Part shown: positions 6,801-14,237 of the stretch, one piece after another
How the letters are laid out: the number at the start of each line of letters is the position of its first letter
Numbering within the stretch: the stretch's first letter is position 1
Assembly: GCA_009773995.1 (NCBI GenBank)
Contig: VSMY01000019.1
Coordinates: 1-28,307 of the forward strand
DNA from: Oscillibacter sp.
Lineage (GTDB): Bacteria > Bacillota > Clostridia > Oscillospirales > Oscillospiraceae
Reading direction: 5' to 3'
DNA: 28,307 nucleotides
Notes under the pieces: generated by a model
The model's database searches: none
What the model was told of the DNA's origin: nothing
The model's input: the letters and a program-made list of their open reading frames with translations, nothing else
Made by a program: the position numbers and the translations under genes

Positions 6801-8078
6801 ATGAAGAAGTTTTTCAGCATGCTGCTGGCGCTCGTGATGCTTCTGGCTCTCGCGGGCTGCGGCGGCGACACCAAGGCCCCCGCGCAGGATCAGGGTGGCT
6901 CCTCTGACGCCGGCCAGACCGAACCCAGCGGGGAGCCCGCCGATGCCGGAGATGCCGGCGACGTGGGCGACTACCACATCGGCATCGTGACCGGCTCCGT
7001 CTCTCAGTCCGAGGACGACCGCCGGGGCGCCGAGGCCTTCCAGGCCAAGTACGGCGAGGATAAGGTCACCCTGGCCATCTATCCCGACAACTTCACCGAG
7101 GAGCTGGAGACCACGATCCAGACCATCGTGAACATGTCCGACGATCCCCTGATGAAGGCCGTCATCGTCAACCAGTCCATCCCCGGCACCACCGAGGCGT
7201 TCCGCCAGATTAAAGAGCGCCGCCCCGACATCCTCTGCATCGCCGGCGAGGCCCATGAGGACCTGCCCGAGATCGGCTCCGCCGCCGACCTGGTCTGCAA
7301 CAACGACTTCGTGTCCCGCGGCTATCTGATCATCCGCACCGCCCACGAGCTGGGCGCGGACACCTTCGTCCACATCTCCTTCCCCCGTCACATGGCTTAT
7401 GAGACCATGAGCCGCCGTGTGGCCGTCATGGAGGAGGCCTGCAAGGAGTTCGGCATGGAGTTCGTCCTGGAGACCGCTCCCGATCCGACCTCCGACGTGG
7501 GTATCCCCGGCGCCCAGGCTTATATCCTGGAGAACGTCCCCGCCTGGGTCCAGAAATACGGTGAGAACGCCGCCTACTTCTGCACCAACGACGCCCACAC
7601 CGAGCCCCTGCTGAAGCAACTGGTGGAATACGGCGGCTATTTCATCGAGGCCGACCTGCCCTCTCCTCTGATGGGCTATCCCGGCGCTCTGGGCCTGGAC
7701 CTCACCGAGGAGGCCGGCGACTTTGAGAAGATTCTGGCCAAGGTGGAGTCCGCCCTGGTTGAGAAGGGCGCCGCCGACCGCTTCGGCACCTGGGCGTACT
7801 CCTATGGCTACACCCTGTCCGCCGGTCTTGCCGAGCACGCCAAAAATGTCATCGAGGGCAAGTGCGAAATCACCGATATGGACGCCGTGGCGGAAGCCCT
7901 GAACGTCTACTCTCCCAAGGCCCAGTGGAACGGCGCGGGATACACCAACGCCACCACCGGAGTCAAGAGCGACAATGTGTTCCTCATCTATCAGGACACC
8001 TATATCATGGGCGACCCCGGCCGCTTCATGGGCAACGCCGACGTGGAGATTCCCGAGAAGTACTTCACCGTCAGCTGA
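6801..8078 (+). CDS. DUF3798-family ABC substrate-binding lipoprotein
   Basis: A 425-aa lipoprotein. ATG 6801 is preferred over an in-frame ATG at 6735 because GGAGG precedes it and a lipoprotein signal starts there (MKKFF, hydrophobic core, ALAGC lipobox, Cys20). A flexible Gly/Ala/Pro/Asp linker follows to about residue 55. The body resembles DUF3798 proteins: HIGIVTGSVSQSEDD, a YPDNF motif, VNQSIPGTTEAF, RRPDILCIAGEAHED, then a periplasmic-binding-like fold to the C-terminus. DUF3798 has no assigned ligand, but the gene order (lipoprotein, fused ATPase, two permeases) is that of a simple-sugar/nucleoside-type importer, so it is very likely the binding component. It opens the operon behind a strong promoter, and an intercistronic hairpin follows the gene, as is common for binding proteins made in excess over the membrane components. 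Confidence 0.88.
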   Translation: MKKFFSMLLALVMLLALAGCGGDTKAPAQDQGGSSDAGQTEPSGEPADAGDAGDVGDYHIGIVTGSVSQSEDDRRGAEAFQAKYGEDKVTLAIYPDNFTEELETTIQTIVNMSDDPLMKAVIVNQSIPGTTEAFRQIKERRPDILCIAGEAHEDLPEIGSAADLVCNNDFVSRGYLIIRTAHELGADTFVHISFPRHMAYETMSRRVAVMEEACKEFGMEFVLETAPDPTSDVGIPGAQAYILENVPAWVQKYGENAAYFCTNDAHTEPLLKQLVEYGGYFIEADLPSPLMGYPGALGLDLTEEAGDFEKILAKVESALVEKGAADRFGTWAYSYGYTLSAGLAEHAKNVIEGKCEITDMDAVAEALNVYSPKAQWNGAGYTNATTGVKSDNVFLIYQDTYIMGDPGRFMGNADVEIPEKYFTVS

Positions 8079-8103
8079 TTCAATTCAAAGATTGTCTGCC
8101 GCA

Positions 8104-8131
8104 CGGGGAGGAGGACCTGTCCTTCTCCCCG
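8104..8131 (+). other. intercistronic hairpin between binding protein and ATPase genes
   Basis: An 11-bp stem containing one G-U pair (8104-8114 with 8121-8131) lies in the 134-bp gap. No T-tract follows, so partial attenuation or protection of the upstream mRNA 3' end is more likely than termination. Additional very GC-rich self-complementary sequence follows at about 8143-8190. No gene is seen in the gap. Confidence 0.5.
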
Positions 8132-8212
8132 CGCTGGCTTTGACCGGGGCGGCATGAGTCCCCGCCCGGCGCCGGGGCCCGGCGCGCGGAACAAATGAGA
8201 TAGGGTGGATGT

Positions 8213-9802
8213 ATGACAAACAACGTGAACCCCTTGCTGCAAATGCAGAATATCAAAAAGGACTTCTTCGGCAATCAGGTCCTCACCGATATCAATTTTA
8301 CCCTGGGTGAGGGCGAGGTCTTGGGCCTGTGCGGCGAGAACGGCGCGGGCAAAAGCACCTTGATGAAAATTCTTTTCGGCATGGACGTCATCCGGGAGAC
8401 CGGCGGCTACAGCGGGGATATCCTGATCGACGGCCAAAAAGTGGAATTCAACACGCCTTTCGACGCGCTGGAGGCGGGCATCGGTATGGTACATCAGGAG
8501 TTTTCCCTGATCCCCGGATTCTCCGCCACGGAAAATATCCTCCTGAATCGGGAGCCCTGCAAAAAGAATATTGTTTCAGAGGTGTTCGGAGACCGCCTGA
8601 ACACGCTGGATTATAAAGAGATGGACCGGCGCTCCGCCGCCGCCATCGAAAAAATGGGCGTCGCCATCGACGCGAATATGGTCATCAGCGACATGCCCGT
8701 GGGCCACAAGCAGTTTACGGAAATCGCCCGGGAGCTGAGCAAGGACAAGCTGAAGCTGCTCATCCTGGACGAGCCCACCGCCGTGCTGACGGAAAAGGAG
8801 GCCGAGGCCCTGCTGGAGTCCATCCGGGGCATGGCCGCCCGGGGCATTTCCGTCATCTTCATCACCCACCGCCTCCACGAGATTCTGGCGGTGTGCGACA
8901 AGGTGGTGGTCATGCGGGACGGCTTCGTGGTCCGGGACGTTCCGGCAAAAGAGACCAGCGTAGAGGACATTACTAAGTGGATGGTGGGCCGGGACGTGCA
9001 GAGCGCCGCCGTGACCGAGGCCCGGAGCAACGACGGGGCCCGGACCATCATGTCCATCCAAAACCTCTGGGTGGATATGCCCGGCGAGACGGTGCGGGAC
9101 GTCTCCCTTGATATCAAAGAGGGCGAAATCCTGGGCATCGGCGGCCTGGCGGGCCAGGGCAAGCTGGGCATCCCCAACGGCGTCATGGGACTCTATGAGG
9201 CCGGCGGCAAGGTGACCTTCAACGGCGGGGAGATTCCCCTGAACAACCCCAGGAAGTGCCTGGATTCCTCCCTGGCCTTCGTGTCCGAGGACCGGCGGGA
9301 GGTGGGTCTCCTGCTGGACGAGAGCCTGGAGTGGAACGTGGCGTTCCCCGCCATGCAGATTCAGGAGAAGTTCCTGAAGAGGCTGCTGGGCGGCTTCATC
9401 AAATGGCGGGACGAGAAGGGCATCCACGAGGTGACCCAGAAATATATCGACGAGCTGCAAATCAAGTGCACCAGCTCCAAGCAGAAGGCCAAGGAGCTCT
9501 CCGGCGGCAACCAGCAGAAGGTGTGCCTGGCGAAGGCCTTCGCCCTGGAGCCCAAGTTCCTCTTCGTGTCCGAGCCCACCCGGGGCATCGACGTGGGCGC
9601 CAAGTCCCTGGTGCTGGAGGCGCTGAAGAAGTTCAACCGGGAGAACGGCGTCACGGTCGTCATGATCTCCTCCGAGCTGGAGGAGCTGCGGCAGACCTGT
9701 GACCGCATCGCCATCGTCTCCGGCGGACAGGTGGCGGGCATCCTGCCCGCGGCGGCGTCCTCCGAGGAATTCGGCCTGCTGATGGTCAGCAAGGTCATAT
9801 AA
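8213..9802 (+). CDS. two-domain ABC transporter ATPase, RbsA/MglA type
   Basis: A 529-aa cytoplasmic ATPase with two fused nucleotide-binding domains. Domain 1 has Walker A GENGAGKST (41-49), a Q-loop near 97, and Walker B LLILDE (182-187) with the following PTAVLTEKEA. Its signature motif is altered, MPVGHKQ (161-167) in place of LSGGQ. Domain 2 has a degenerate Walker A (GLAGQGKLG, near 311) but a good signature LSGGNQQ (429-435) and Walker B FLFVSEP with TRGIDVGAK. Weakened second P-loops are common in this family; pairing with the altered first signature suggests one competent ATP site, formed by Walker A of domain 1 and the signature of domain 2. It would energise the two permeases encoded next. 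The SD is modest (GGGTGG) before ATG 8213; the next gene follows after 14 bp. Confidence 0.93.
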   Translation: MTNNVNPLLQMQNIKKDFFGNQVLTDINFTLGEGEVLGLCGENGAGKSTLMKILFGMDVIRETGGYSGDILIDGQKVEFNTPFDALEAGIGMVHQEFSLIPGFSATENILLNREPCKKNIVSEVFGDRLNTLDYKEMDRRSAAAIEKMGVAIDANMVISDMPVGHKQFTEIARELSKDKLKLLILDEPTAVLTEKEAEALLESIRGMAARGISVIFITHRLHEILAVCDKVVVMRDGFVVRDVPAKETSVEDITKWMVGRDVQSAAVTEARSNDGARTIMSIQNLWVDMPGETVRDVSLDIKEGEILGIGGLAGQGKLGIPNGVMGLYEAGGKVTFNGGEIPLNNPRKCLDSSLAFVSEDRREVGLLLDESLEWNVAFPAMQIQEKFLKRLLGGFIKWRDEKGIHEVTQKYIDELQIKCTSSKQKAKELSGGNQQKVCLAKAFALEPKFLFVSEPTRGIDVGAKSLVLEALKKFNRENGVTVVMISSELEELRQTCDRIAIVSGGQVAGILPAAASSEEFGLLMVSKVI

Positions 9803-9816
9803 GGAGGTGGGTCAAA

Positions 9817-10962
9817 ATGAGTGAGAAAAAAGACTATAATTATAACAGTCCATCCAAATTCAACGACGAGATGAAAACCATTCCGCCGGCGCGTTGGCCT
9901 ACAGAGCTGGAAAAGGCGCAAATGGGCACCATGACGGCAATGGTCTCCTCTTTCGGCCTGCCCCGGATCATCATCTCCGGGTTCTTGCTGGCCCTCTTTA
10001 TTCTGACCCCCTTCGTCGGGGTCGACCTGCCTACCCAAATCACCAACATCATCAACCGCTTCAGCTGGAACGCGGTGCTGGTCCTGGCCATGGTGCCCAT
10101 GATCCACGCGGGCTGCGGATTGAACTTTGGTCTGCCCCTGGCGATCATCTGCGGCCTCCTGGGCGGCACGCTGTCCATCCAGCTGGGCTTCACCGGGGCC
10201 ATGAGCTTTGTTATGGCGATTGTGATCGCCACCCCCTTCGCGGTGCTCCTGGGCGGCGGCTACGGGCTGCTGCTGAACCGCATCAAGGGCGGCGAGATGA
10301 TGATTGCCACCTATGTGGGCTTTTCCGTCATGTCCTTTTTCTGCATGATGTGGCTGCTGCTGCCCTATTCCAGCCCCACCATGGTGTACGGCCTCTCGGG
10401 CAACGGCCTGCGGCCCACCATTTCCCTGGACGGCTTCTACAATCAAGTGCTGGCGAAGATTCTGCATATCAAAATCGGGAACATTGAGATTCCCACGGGC
10501 TCTCTGCTGGTCTTTGCCCTGCTGGCCTTTTTGATGTGGGCGTTTCTGCACACCAAGACCGGCACCGCTATGACGGCGGTGGGCTCCAACGCCGCCTTTG
10601 CCCGGGCTGCGGGCATCAACGTGGACCGGACGAGGATGCTCTCCGTTATCATGTCCACCTGGCTGGGGGCCATGGGCATCCTGATGTATCAGCAGGGCTT
10701 CGGCTTTATCCAGCTTTATAACGCCCCCAACAACCTGACCATGCCCACGGTGGCGGCCATCTTGATCGGCGGCGCGTCGGTCAATAAAGCCAGTATCCCC
10801 AATGTGATTATTGGTACGATTTTGTTCCAGGGGATCGTGACCATGACCCCCACGGTCATGAACTCCGCGATCCACATGGACATGAGCGAGGTCATTCGGA
10901 TTATCGTCTCCCAGGGTATGATCCTGTACGCTCTGACCAGAAAGACGGAGGGTGCGAAATGA
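9817..10962 (+). CDS. ABC transporter permease, BPD_transp_2 (RbsC) type
   Basis: A 381-aa integral membrane protein with about nine to ten hydrophobic segments after a hydrophilic N-terminal arm of about 45 residues (SEKKDYNYNSPSKF). It shows the branched-chain/simple-sugar permease pattern, including the cytoplasmic coupling stretch AAGINVDRTRML (near residue 266), which is also present in the next gene, showing that the two are paralogues that would form a heterodimer. IGGASV and a C-terminal hydrophobic segment follow. A good SD (AAGGAGGTGG) precedes ATG 9817. The stop overlaps the next start (ATGA), so translation is coupled. The long hydrophilic N-terminus is somewhat unusual for RbsC-like permeases. 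Confidence 0.92.
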   Translation: MSEKKDYNYNSPSKFNDEMKTIPPARWPTELEKAQMGTMTAMVSSFGLPRIIISGFLLALFILTPFVGVDLPTQITNIINRFSWNAVLVLAMVPMIHAGCGLNFGLPLAIICGLLGGTLSIQLGFTGAMSFVMAIVIATPFAVLLGGGYGLLLNRIKGGEMMIATYVGFSVMSFFCMMWLLLPYSSPTMVYGLSGNGLRPTISLDGFYNQVLAKILHIKIGNIEIPTGSLLVFALLAFLMWAFLHTKTGTAMTAVGSNAAFARAAGINVDRTRMLSVIMSTWLGAMGILMYQQGFGFIQLYNAPNNLTMPTVAAILIGGASVNKASIPNVIIGTILFQGIVTMTPTVMNSAIHMDMSEVIRIIVSQGMILYALTRKTEGAK

Positions 10963-12086
10963 ACGGGAAAAAGAACATCCCCGCCGGAAAGCGGCTTCTG
11001 GAGCTGGTGCGGAACAACGCCGTGCCCATCATGTTCATTATCATCTGCGCCGTCTTTATCCCTATGGCGGGCTTCTCGCCCAGCTATCTGCTCAATGAGA
11101 TCGTCACCCGCATGGGCCGGAACCTGTTCCTGGTGCTCTGCTTGCTGTTCCCCATTATGGCGGGCATGGGATTGAACTTCGCTATGACCCTGGGAGCCAT
11201 GGGCGCGGAGATCGCCGTCATCCTGGTGGCGGACTGGCAGATCTGGGGCATCCCCGGCGTGGTGCTGGCGATGATCCTGTCCATTCCCTTTTCCGCCCTG
11301 CTGGGCTTCATCTGCGGCACCCTGCAAAACATGGCCAAGGGCCGGGAGATGATCACCAGCTATATCATCAATTTCTTTATCAACGGCTGGTATCAGCTCA
11401 TTGTACTGTATGTCATGGGGGCGGTGATCCCCATCATTCACGCCAGCATCATGCTGCCCCGGGGCTATGGCATCCGCAATACCGTGAGCCTGCTGAACAT
11501 GCGCCAGTGCCTGGACGACCTGCTGGCCGTCCGCGTCGGCGGCGTGAAGATTCCCGTGTTCACCTTCCTTCTGGTGGGTCTGCTGTGCCTGTTCATCATC
11601 TGGTTCCGCCGCACGAAGCTGGGCCAGGACATGCGGGCCGTGGGCCAGGATATGGAGGTAGCCAAGGCCGCGGGCATCAACGTGGACCGGACCCGCATCA
11701 TCTCCGTGGTCATGTCCACGGTCTGCGCCGGCTTCGGCATGGTCATCTATCTCCAGAACATCGGCAACCTGCCCACCTACACCGGGCACGCCCAGATCGG
11801 CATGTTCTGCATCGCGGCGCTGCTGGTCGGCGGCGCGTCGGTGGAAAAGGCCGGTATCGGCAACGCCTTTTTGGGCGTGATTTTGTTCCACATGATGTTT
11901 ATCGTGGCTCCCGGCGCGGGCGCGTTCATCACCGGCGACTCCATGGTGGGCGAGTACTTCCGTGTGTTCCTGTCCTACGGCGTCATCACCCTGGCCCTGA
12001 TTATGTACGAGGCCAAGAAACGGATGGCGAAGAGCAAGGCGGGCCAGGAGCTGGCTGAGGCCCAGGTGAAAAAGGAGGAGGCGTGA
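10959..12086 (+). CDS. second ABC transporter permease, BPD_transp_2 type
   Basis: A 375-aa membrane protein, paralogous to the preceding permease. It shares the coupling motif AAGINVDRTRI, the following SVVMST stretch and the GGASVEKAG segment. About nine membrane segments are seen, with a charged, Lys/Glu-rich cytoplasmic C-terminus. Its start overlaps the upstream stop by 4 bp and its stop overlaps the next gene. Two permeases with one fused double ATPase is the arrangement of nucleoside (BMP-family) and simple-sugar importers. The substrate cannot be read from the sequence, and no sugar-catabolic gene lies in this operon. Confidence 0.92.
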   Translation: MNGKKNIPAGKRLLELVRNNAVPIMFIIICAVFIPMAGFSPSYLLNEIVTRMGRNLFLVLCLLFPIMAGMGLNFAMTLGAMGAEIAVILVADWQIWGIPGVVLAMILSIPFSALLGFICGTLQNMAKGREMITSYIINFFINGWYQLIVLYVMGAVIPIIHASIMLPRGYGIRNTVSLLNMRQCLDDLLAVRVGGVKIPVFTFLLVGLLCLFIIWFRRTKLGQDMRAVGQDMEVAKAAGINVDRTRIISVVMSTVCAGFGMVIYLQNIGNLPTYTGHAQIGMFCIAALLVGGASVEKAGIGNAFLGVILFHMMFIVAPGAGAFITGDSMVGEYFRVFLSYGVITLALIMYEAKKRMAKSKAGQELAEAQVKKEEA

Positions 12087-12595
12087 TGAAGGTGAAAACG
12101 AGAAGAATCCTCTTTTCCCTCCTGCTGGCGCTGCTGCTGGTGGTCATCGCCGCCGCTATGATGGTCATTGGCCGGGGACATACCGTCTACTTCGACAACA
12201 AGACCCTGGAGGACTATCAGGGCCAGGAGTACAAGGCCTTTGAGAAGGTAGTGGTCACCGTCAAAGGCGAGGAGGTAGCCAAGCTGGGCAAGCGGGAGCG
12301 CGGCATGTCCATCTGGATCGGCCAGAATTTCAAGATGATTCTGGAGATCACCGAGAAGAAAGGCGACGAGCCGCGGGTCCAGGAGGTCAGCATCAAGCTG
12401 CCCTACAGCGTAGATGGCATCGTCATCAACCTGCCCGCCTATCTGGCCGGCCTGCCCGAGGAGGCCTGGTTCTCTGAGTTTGTCCCCGCTGTGACGGAGG
12501 AGCCCGCTGAGGAGGAGATTCCCGGCGAGGGCGACGAGTTCGGCTTGGGACTGGAGGGCGAGCTGGGCCTGGAGGACGGCCTGGGCGATGTCTGA
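12086..12595 (+). CDS. small single-pass membrane protein with acidic tail (DUF6672-like)
   Basis: A protein of 169 aa from ATG 12086, or 170 aa from the adjacent GTG 12083; GGAGGAG is spaced better for the ATG, giving a TGATG overlap with the permease stop. A basic N-terminus (MKVKTRR) and one hydrophobic segment (about 8-30) anchor it. A compact outer domain of about 100 residues follows (YFDNKTLEDYQGQEYKAF, then VVTVKGEEVAKL and SIWIGQNFKMILEI). It ends in a low-complexity Glu/Gly/Leu tail of about 40 residues. I think it belongs to DUF6672, recalled as a family next to such transporters, but I could not check. Its place as last gene of the transporter cluster, translationally coupled, suggests an accessory subunit of the importer. 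Its function is unknown. Confidence 0.78.
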   Translation: MKVKTRRILFSLLLALLLVVIAAAMMVIGRGHTVYFDNKTLEDYQGQEYKAFEKVVVTVKGEEVAKLGKRERGMSIWIGQNFKMILEITEKKGDEPRVQEVSIKLPYSVDGIVINLPAYLAGLPEEAWFSEFVPAVTEEPAEEEIPGEGDEFGLGLEGELGLEDGLGDV

Positions 12596-12620
12596 TTTCC
12601 GCGGCATTGGGAAATACTAG

Positions 12621-12652
12621 GACCGCCCCGCCGGAGAGGCGGGGCGGTCTTT
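12621..12652 (+). terminator. hairpin terminator after the transporter genes
   Basis: A perfect 12-bp GC-rich stem (12621-12632 with 12638-12649, loop GGAGA) followed by only a short, interrupted T-tract (TTTGATTTG). No promoter is apparent between it and pepD, so it may be leaky and let transcription continue into the dipeptidase gene. Confidence 0.75.
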
Positions 12653-12681
12653 GATTTGAAAATCTGAAGGAGGAACTTCCT

Positions 12682-14142
12682 ATGGCAGTGCTGTCCGGCC
12701 TGGAGCCGAAGGTGGTATTCGAGTACTTTGAAAGGCTGTGCGCCGTGCCCCACGGCAGCGGCAATACCAAGCAAATCAGCGATCTGTGCGTGGGCTTCGC
12801 CAAGGAGCTGGGCCTGAAGTGGCGGCAGGACGAGTCCAACAACGTGGTGATCTGGAAGGACGCCAGCCCCGGCTGTGAGGACGCGCCCCCGGTCATCCTC
12901 CAGGGACACATTGACATGGTCTGCGTGAAAACAGAGGACTGCGCCAAGGACATGGTGAGGGAGGGCCTGGACGTCCGCACCGACGGGGAGTGGGTCTGGG
13001 CGGAGCAGACGTCCCTGGGCGGGGACAACGGCATCGCCGTAGCGATGATTCTGGCGATTCTGGCGGACGATACCCTGCCCCATCCGCCTCTGGAGGCGGT
13101 GTTTACCGTGGACGAGGAGGTGGGCCTGGAGGGGGCCTTCGCCCTGGACTGCTCCGACCTGAAGGGCCGGAAGCTGGTGAACCTGGACTCGGAAGAGGAG
13201 GGGGTCTTCACCGTCTCCTGCGCCGGAGGCGTACGGGTGGACTGCTTCCTGCCCGGCGTGAAAGCGCCGCTGAGCGGCGAGGCGGGCTATGAGATTTCCC
13301 TGGAGGGTCTCCTGGGGGGCCACTCCGGCGCGGAGATCCACAAGGGCCGGGCCTCCGCCAACCAGGTCATGGGCCGGGTGCTCTGCAGCGCCATGGAGCG
13401 CGTTCCCGGCCTCCGGCTGGCGGACGTCCGGGGCGGGAAGTTCGACAATGTGATCTGCTCCCGGAACCACGCCAAGATCGCCGTCCCGGCGGACCGGGCG
13501 GAGGAGCTGGAGGACTTCATCCGGGAGTTTGACGCAGCCCTGAAAAATGAGTACGCGGGCTGTGACGACGGCATTACGCTGACCTGCGGGAAGACCGCCC
13601 TGAACGGGGCGCTGACCCCGGAGGCGACGGCGAATATGCTTCGCACTCTGCTGGCGGTGCCCCAGGGAGTCCAGGCCATGAATGTGGATTTCCCCGGCCT
13701 GGTGCAGACCTCCCTGAACATGGGCGTGATGGAGATGAAGGCGGACGGGCTCTATTTCGGCATCTCCGTCCGCTCCTGCATCGCCACCCAAAAGGAGATG
13801 ATGGTCCAGCGGCTGCGGGCCATTTTGGAGCTGGGCGGGGGCTCTTTCACCCTCCGGGGCAACTACCCCGGCTGGCAGTATGACCGGAACTCCGCCCTGC
13901 GGGAAGAGGTGCTGGCGGCCTACCGGACGGCCTGCGGCAAGGAGGGGACCATCGAGGCCACCCACGGCGGGCTGGAGTGCGGTTTGTTCGTGGAAAAGCT
14001 GCCGGGGCTGGACGCGGTGTCCTTCGGCCCGGAGCTCCACGACGTCCACTCCGTCAAGGAGCGCCTGAATGTGGCCTCCACCGGCCGGGTGTACGAAGTG
14101 ACCCGGGAACTGCTGAAGCGCCTGAGCGCCGCCCGGGGATGA
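12682..14142 (+). CDS. pepD: aminoacyl-histidine dipeptidase (Xaa-His dipeptidase), M20 family
   Basis: A 486-aa cytosolic zinc dipeptidase; E. coli PepD is nearly the same length. It releases amino acids from dipeptides, classically Xaa-His such as carnosine, using a two-metal site. The ligand motifs are intact: GHIDMVC (H76, D78), GGDNGIAVAM (D115), DEEVG with the catalytic and ligand Glu pair (E145, E146), DSEEEG near 169, and a C-terminal GPELHDVHS His near 453. The lid domain (about 190-390) includes GHSGAEIHKGRA. The SD (AAGGAGG) is strong. The gene lies 86 bp behind the ABC transporter cluster, separated by a hairpin but with no obvious promoter, so co-transcription by read-through is plausible. 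This raises the possibility that the importer carries a small peptide or dipeptide-like compound (inference). Confidence 0.9.
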   Translation: MAVLSGLEPKVVFEYFERLCAVPHGSGNTKQISDLCVGFAKELGLKWRQDESNNVVIWKDASPGCEDAPPVILQGHIDMVCVKTEDCAKDMVREGLDVRTDGEWVWAEQTSLGGDNGIAVAMILAILADDTLPHPPLEAVFTVDEEVGLEGAFALDCSDLKGRKLVNLDSEEEGVFTVSCAGGVRVDCFLPGVKAPLSGEAGYEISLEGLLGGHSGAEIHKGRASANQVMGRVLCSAMERVPGLRLADVRGGKFDNVICSRNHAKIAVPADRAEELEDFIREFDAALKNEYAGCDDGITLTCGKTALNGALTPEATANMLRTLLAVPQGVQAMNVDFPGLVQTSLNMGVMEMKADGLYFGISVRSCIATQKEMMVQRLRAILELGGGSFTLRGNYPGWQYDRNSALREEVLAAYRTACGKEGTIEATHGGLECGLFVEKLPGLDAVSFGPELHDVHSVKERLNVASTGRVYEVTRELLKRLSAARG

Positions 14143-14151
14143 GAGATATGG

Positions 14152-14189
14152 GTCAAGGGCTGTTCCTTTGGGAACGGCCCTTGACTTTT
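14152..14189 (+). terminator. intrinsic terminator of pepD
   Basis: A 15-bp stem containing one G-U pair (14152-14166 with 14171-14185, loop TTTG) followed by TTTT. Its 3' arm supplies the -35 box of the next promoter. Confidence 0.9.
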
Positions 14190-14208
14190 CCGGGATAAGG
14201 TGTATCAT
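14181..14208 (+). promoter_or_regulatory. promoter of the M15 peptidase gene, overlapping the pepD terminator
   Basis: TTGACT (14181-14186) with a 16-bp spacer to TATCAT (14203-14208). The -35 box is the end of the terminator's 3' arm plus the first T of its tail. The -10 lies 30 bases before GTG 14238. Confidence 0.6.
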
Positions 14209-14237
14209 TTCAGTAGAGTTTACTTGCGGGGAGCGGG

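Noticed and set aside
9361..10875. 504-codon minus-strand frame across the ATPase-permease junction
   Set aside because: Antisense shadow with His/Gln/Gly-rich composition; the plus-strand genes explain the region fully.
12439..14208. 589-codon minus-strand frame opposite pepD
   Set aside because: It crosses two terminators and the pepD gene and shows no motif; typical of high-GC antisense frames.
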